A stretch of DNA of 64,000 nucleotides from the NCBI RefSeq assembly GCF_016583745.1, contig NZ_NRRQ01000012.1, positions 21,978-85,977 of the forward strand. The letters are read 5' to 3'. The position numbers and the translations under genes were made by a program. Below are positions 62,919 through 64,000 of the stretch, piece by piece. Below the pieces are notes generated by a model that had not been told where the DNA came from, did no database searches, and saw only the letters and a list, made by a program, of their open reading frames with translations. The first letter of the stretch is position 1, and each line of letters begins with the position of its first letter. Source of the DNA: Chromatium okenii. GTDB lineage: Bacteria; Pseudomonadota; Gammaproteobacteria; Chromatiales; Chromatiaceae.

Positions 62919-63839
62919 TTATTCTTTTTGAGCGTTGCCAGCTAATTGCGCTTTGAGTTGCGCCAGTTCAGCCAATGCTGCTGCTTCACGTTGTAACGCC
63001 GATTCTTTAGCCAATCGTTCCTGTTCACTCTCAGCTAATGCCGATTCTTTAGCCAAGCGTTCTCGTTCACTCTCAGCCAATGCTGCTGCTTCACGCGCTA
63101 ACGCCAATTCTTGTCCAGTACGCAATTTATCCATTTCAATTTGAATGCTGCGCTGTACCCGCAAATAATTTTGACGCGCTTGATACACATGATAAGCCTG
63201 TTCCTTTTCAGAAAAGGTTCTTAAAGTAGTCATCGCTTGCCTCATCTCGGTCGTTTCCATCCATGACGGCAGCAATTCTGTATCTAATTGCTCACCGTCT
63301 TTGAAAAACTTGAGCCACCGCTGTTGTTCATTGTCAATCTGACCAACATCAAACTTATTCAGTTCTAATAACCACACGCTGCCAGCATTAAAACAACTCC
63401 AGCCGTTTACATCGCGCATACAAAAGTTGTGGGCATATTCCGCTGTATCACGCAGTAAATTTTCACCGAGCAGCCAAATTGAATACGTCGGTTTCAGCAG
63501 GTCGTATTGATCGCCATTTTGCAATTGGCTGGAATATAAATCTGCCCAAGTATAAAAAATCCGCCCTAATAAATCAGGATGCGTCAACAGTTGAATTTCT
63601 ACCTGATATAAACAACCCGCCGCATCACGCGCTTTGACATCCACGATGCTGAGTTTATCGCTGAGAAATTCGCGCTCGTTATAAGGGTTAATAATGGTTA
63701 CTCCAACAACTGGAGTTTTTAATTCCTCGCCCAATATCGCGTTGAGGAAATGAATCAAAAGAGCTTGATTGGAGTCAGAACCCAACAGCGCCTTAAAAAC
63801 GCAGTCAATTTTGGGATCAATCGCATGTTTCATTGTCAT
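62919..63839 (-). CDS. Rpn-family recombination-promoting nuclease / PD-(D/E)XK transposase-like protein
   Basis: A 306-aa Rpn/TIGR01784 family protein. It begins MTMKHAIDPKIDCVFKALLG and has LSIVDVKARDAAGCLYQVEI, the nuclease D...E-x-x arrangement. The C-terminal part from about residue 240 is a heptad-like Ala/Glu/Arg/Leu repeat (ALAESERERLAKESALAESE), different from the Gly-Leu tail of the other Rpn gene here. ATG codons at 63839 and 63833 are both possible starts. The gene is precisely enclosed by ~50-bp direct repeats. Confidence 0.85.
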   Translation of the reverse strand: MTMKHAIDPKIDCVFKALLGSDSNQALLIHFLNAILGEELKTPVVGVTIINPYNEREFLSDKLSIVDVKARDAAGCLYQVEIQLLTHPDLLGRIFYTWADLYSSQLQNGDQYDLLKPTYSIWLLGENLLRDTAEYAHNFCMRDVNGWSCFNAGSVWLLELNKFDVGQIDNEQQRWLKFFKDGEQLDTELLPSWMETTEMRQAMTTLRTFSEKEQAYHVYQARQNYLRVQRSIQIEMDKLRTGQELALAREAAALAESERERLAKESALAESEQERLAKESALQREAAALAELAQLKAQLAGNAQKE

Positions 63840-63841
63840 TT

Positions 63842-63892
63842 ATTCACTTGATCTGGCGGAAAGATTGCGCTGCTATTTTCATAACAGCGCAA
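63842..63892. repeat. Direct repeat, right copy, flanking the Rpn gene
   Basis: Right copy of the ~50-bp direct repeat at 62862-62911, beginning 2 bases upstream of the Rpn start codon. It therefore also provides the gene's upstream region. Confidence 0.88.
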
Positions 63893-63903
63893 GTCGTATT
63901 GAA

Positions 63904-64000
63904 TTATTGCTGCGGTGGGGTTCGGCGCGTTACTGTAGATTTGTTATAACGAAAGCGTTTGCCTTCCAATAACGGCGATTCACACATATAGCGCGTGGCT
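63904..64000 (-). CDS. Possible C-terminal end of an unidentified protein
   Basis: On the minus strand an open frame enters from the right edge and stops at TAA (63904-63906). The 31 readable residues include RYMCESPLLEGKRFRYNKST. No family is recognised. It may be a real 3' end or chance, and only the next sequence can tell. Confidence 0.3.
   Translation of the reverse strand, partial: ATRYMCESPLLEGKRFRYNKSTVTRRTPPQQ

Overview
The window reads as a chromosomal segment of a Gram-negative bacterium, most likely a gammaproteobacterium. The F1 ATP synthase subunits are of the Escherichia/Pseudomonas type and are followed closely by glmU. Lipopolysaccharide genes (gmhA, kdsA, lptF), a Pseudomonas-type non-catalytic dihydroorotase, dusA and SlyD/UbiD relatives fit the same group. 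flaG and fliS imply a flagellum. I cannot name the genus. Dispersed GC-rich palindromes, Rpn nucleases, a DUF1566 protein and a TnpB remnant suggest an environmental lineage with a repeat-rich genome. No phage, plasmid or CRISPR region is visible.

Layout. 1-5.3 kb: 3' part of the atp operon (atpF partial, H, A, G, D, C), with a large inverted repeat between atpA and atpG. 5.3-7.2 kb: SlyD-like isomerase and glmU. 7.3-12.2 kb (minus): glycogen phosphorylase, a DUF475/TerC-like membrane protein and argG. 12.4-13.4 kb: lptF. 13.5-18.6 kb (minus): a compact run pgi, DUF2491-like, DUF350, coiled-coil protein, DUF3050. 18.7-23.3 kb: hybrid histidine kinase, YkgJ-type cysteine-cluster protein, gmhA. 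23.4-27.9 kb: secreted DUF1566 protein with two hypervariable-looking repeats, an Rpn nuclease and ubiD. 27.9-33.4 kb (minus): ispG, two tandem methyltransferase-nuclease fusions and a Nudix protein. 33.5-41.7 kb: ilvD, lon, an Old Yellow Enzyme, a SIR2-like protein, rpe and gph. 41.8-47.6 kb: chemoreceptor, TnpB remnant, kdsA-pyrG, initiator tRNA and pseudo-dihydroorotase. 47.7-64 kb: EF-G paralogue, CNNM/CBS protein, dapD, a binding protein/hybrid kinase pair, hypE, dusA, flaG-fliS, serC with an ATP-grasp gene, a diguanylate cyclase, a secreted amidase and an Rpn nuclease between direct repeats.

Most genes are housekeeping. The most interesting signal is in the DUF1566 gene. Two copies of a ~135-bp segment differ almost only at codons ending in C or T, with the third base kept and the first two changed. 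Many of these codons are AAC or AAT in one copy. This is the pattern left by adenine-directed mutagenic retrohoming (a diversity-generating retroelement, DGR). Neither the reverse transcriptase nor the template lies in this window, so any such system would act from elsewhere. Second is the methyltransferase-nuclease pair: near-identical ends around wholly different central recognition regions, which looks like specificity-domain exchange. Third is the Rpn gene enclosed by ~50-bp direct repeats.

Terminators, one promoter and repeat elements are listed where base pairing or spacing could be read directly. No gene-free stretch exceeds 300 bases except 43070-43465, which holds the TnpB remnant.
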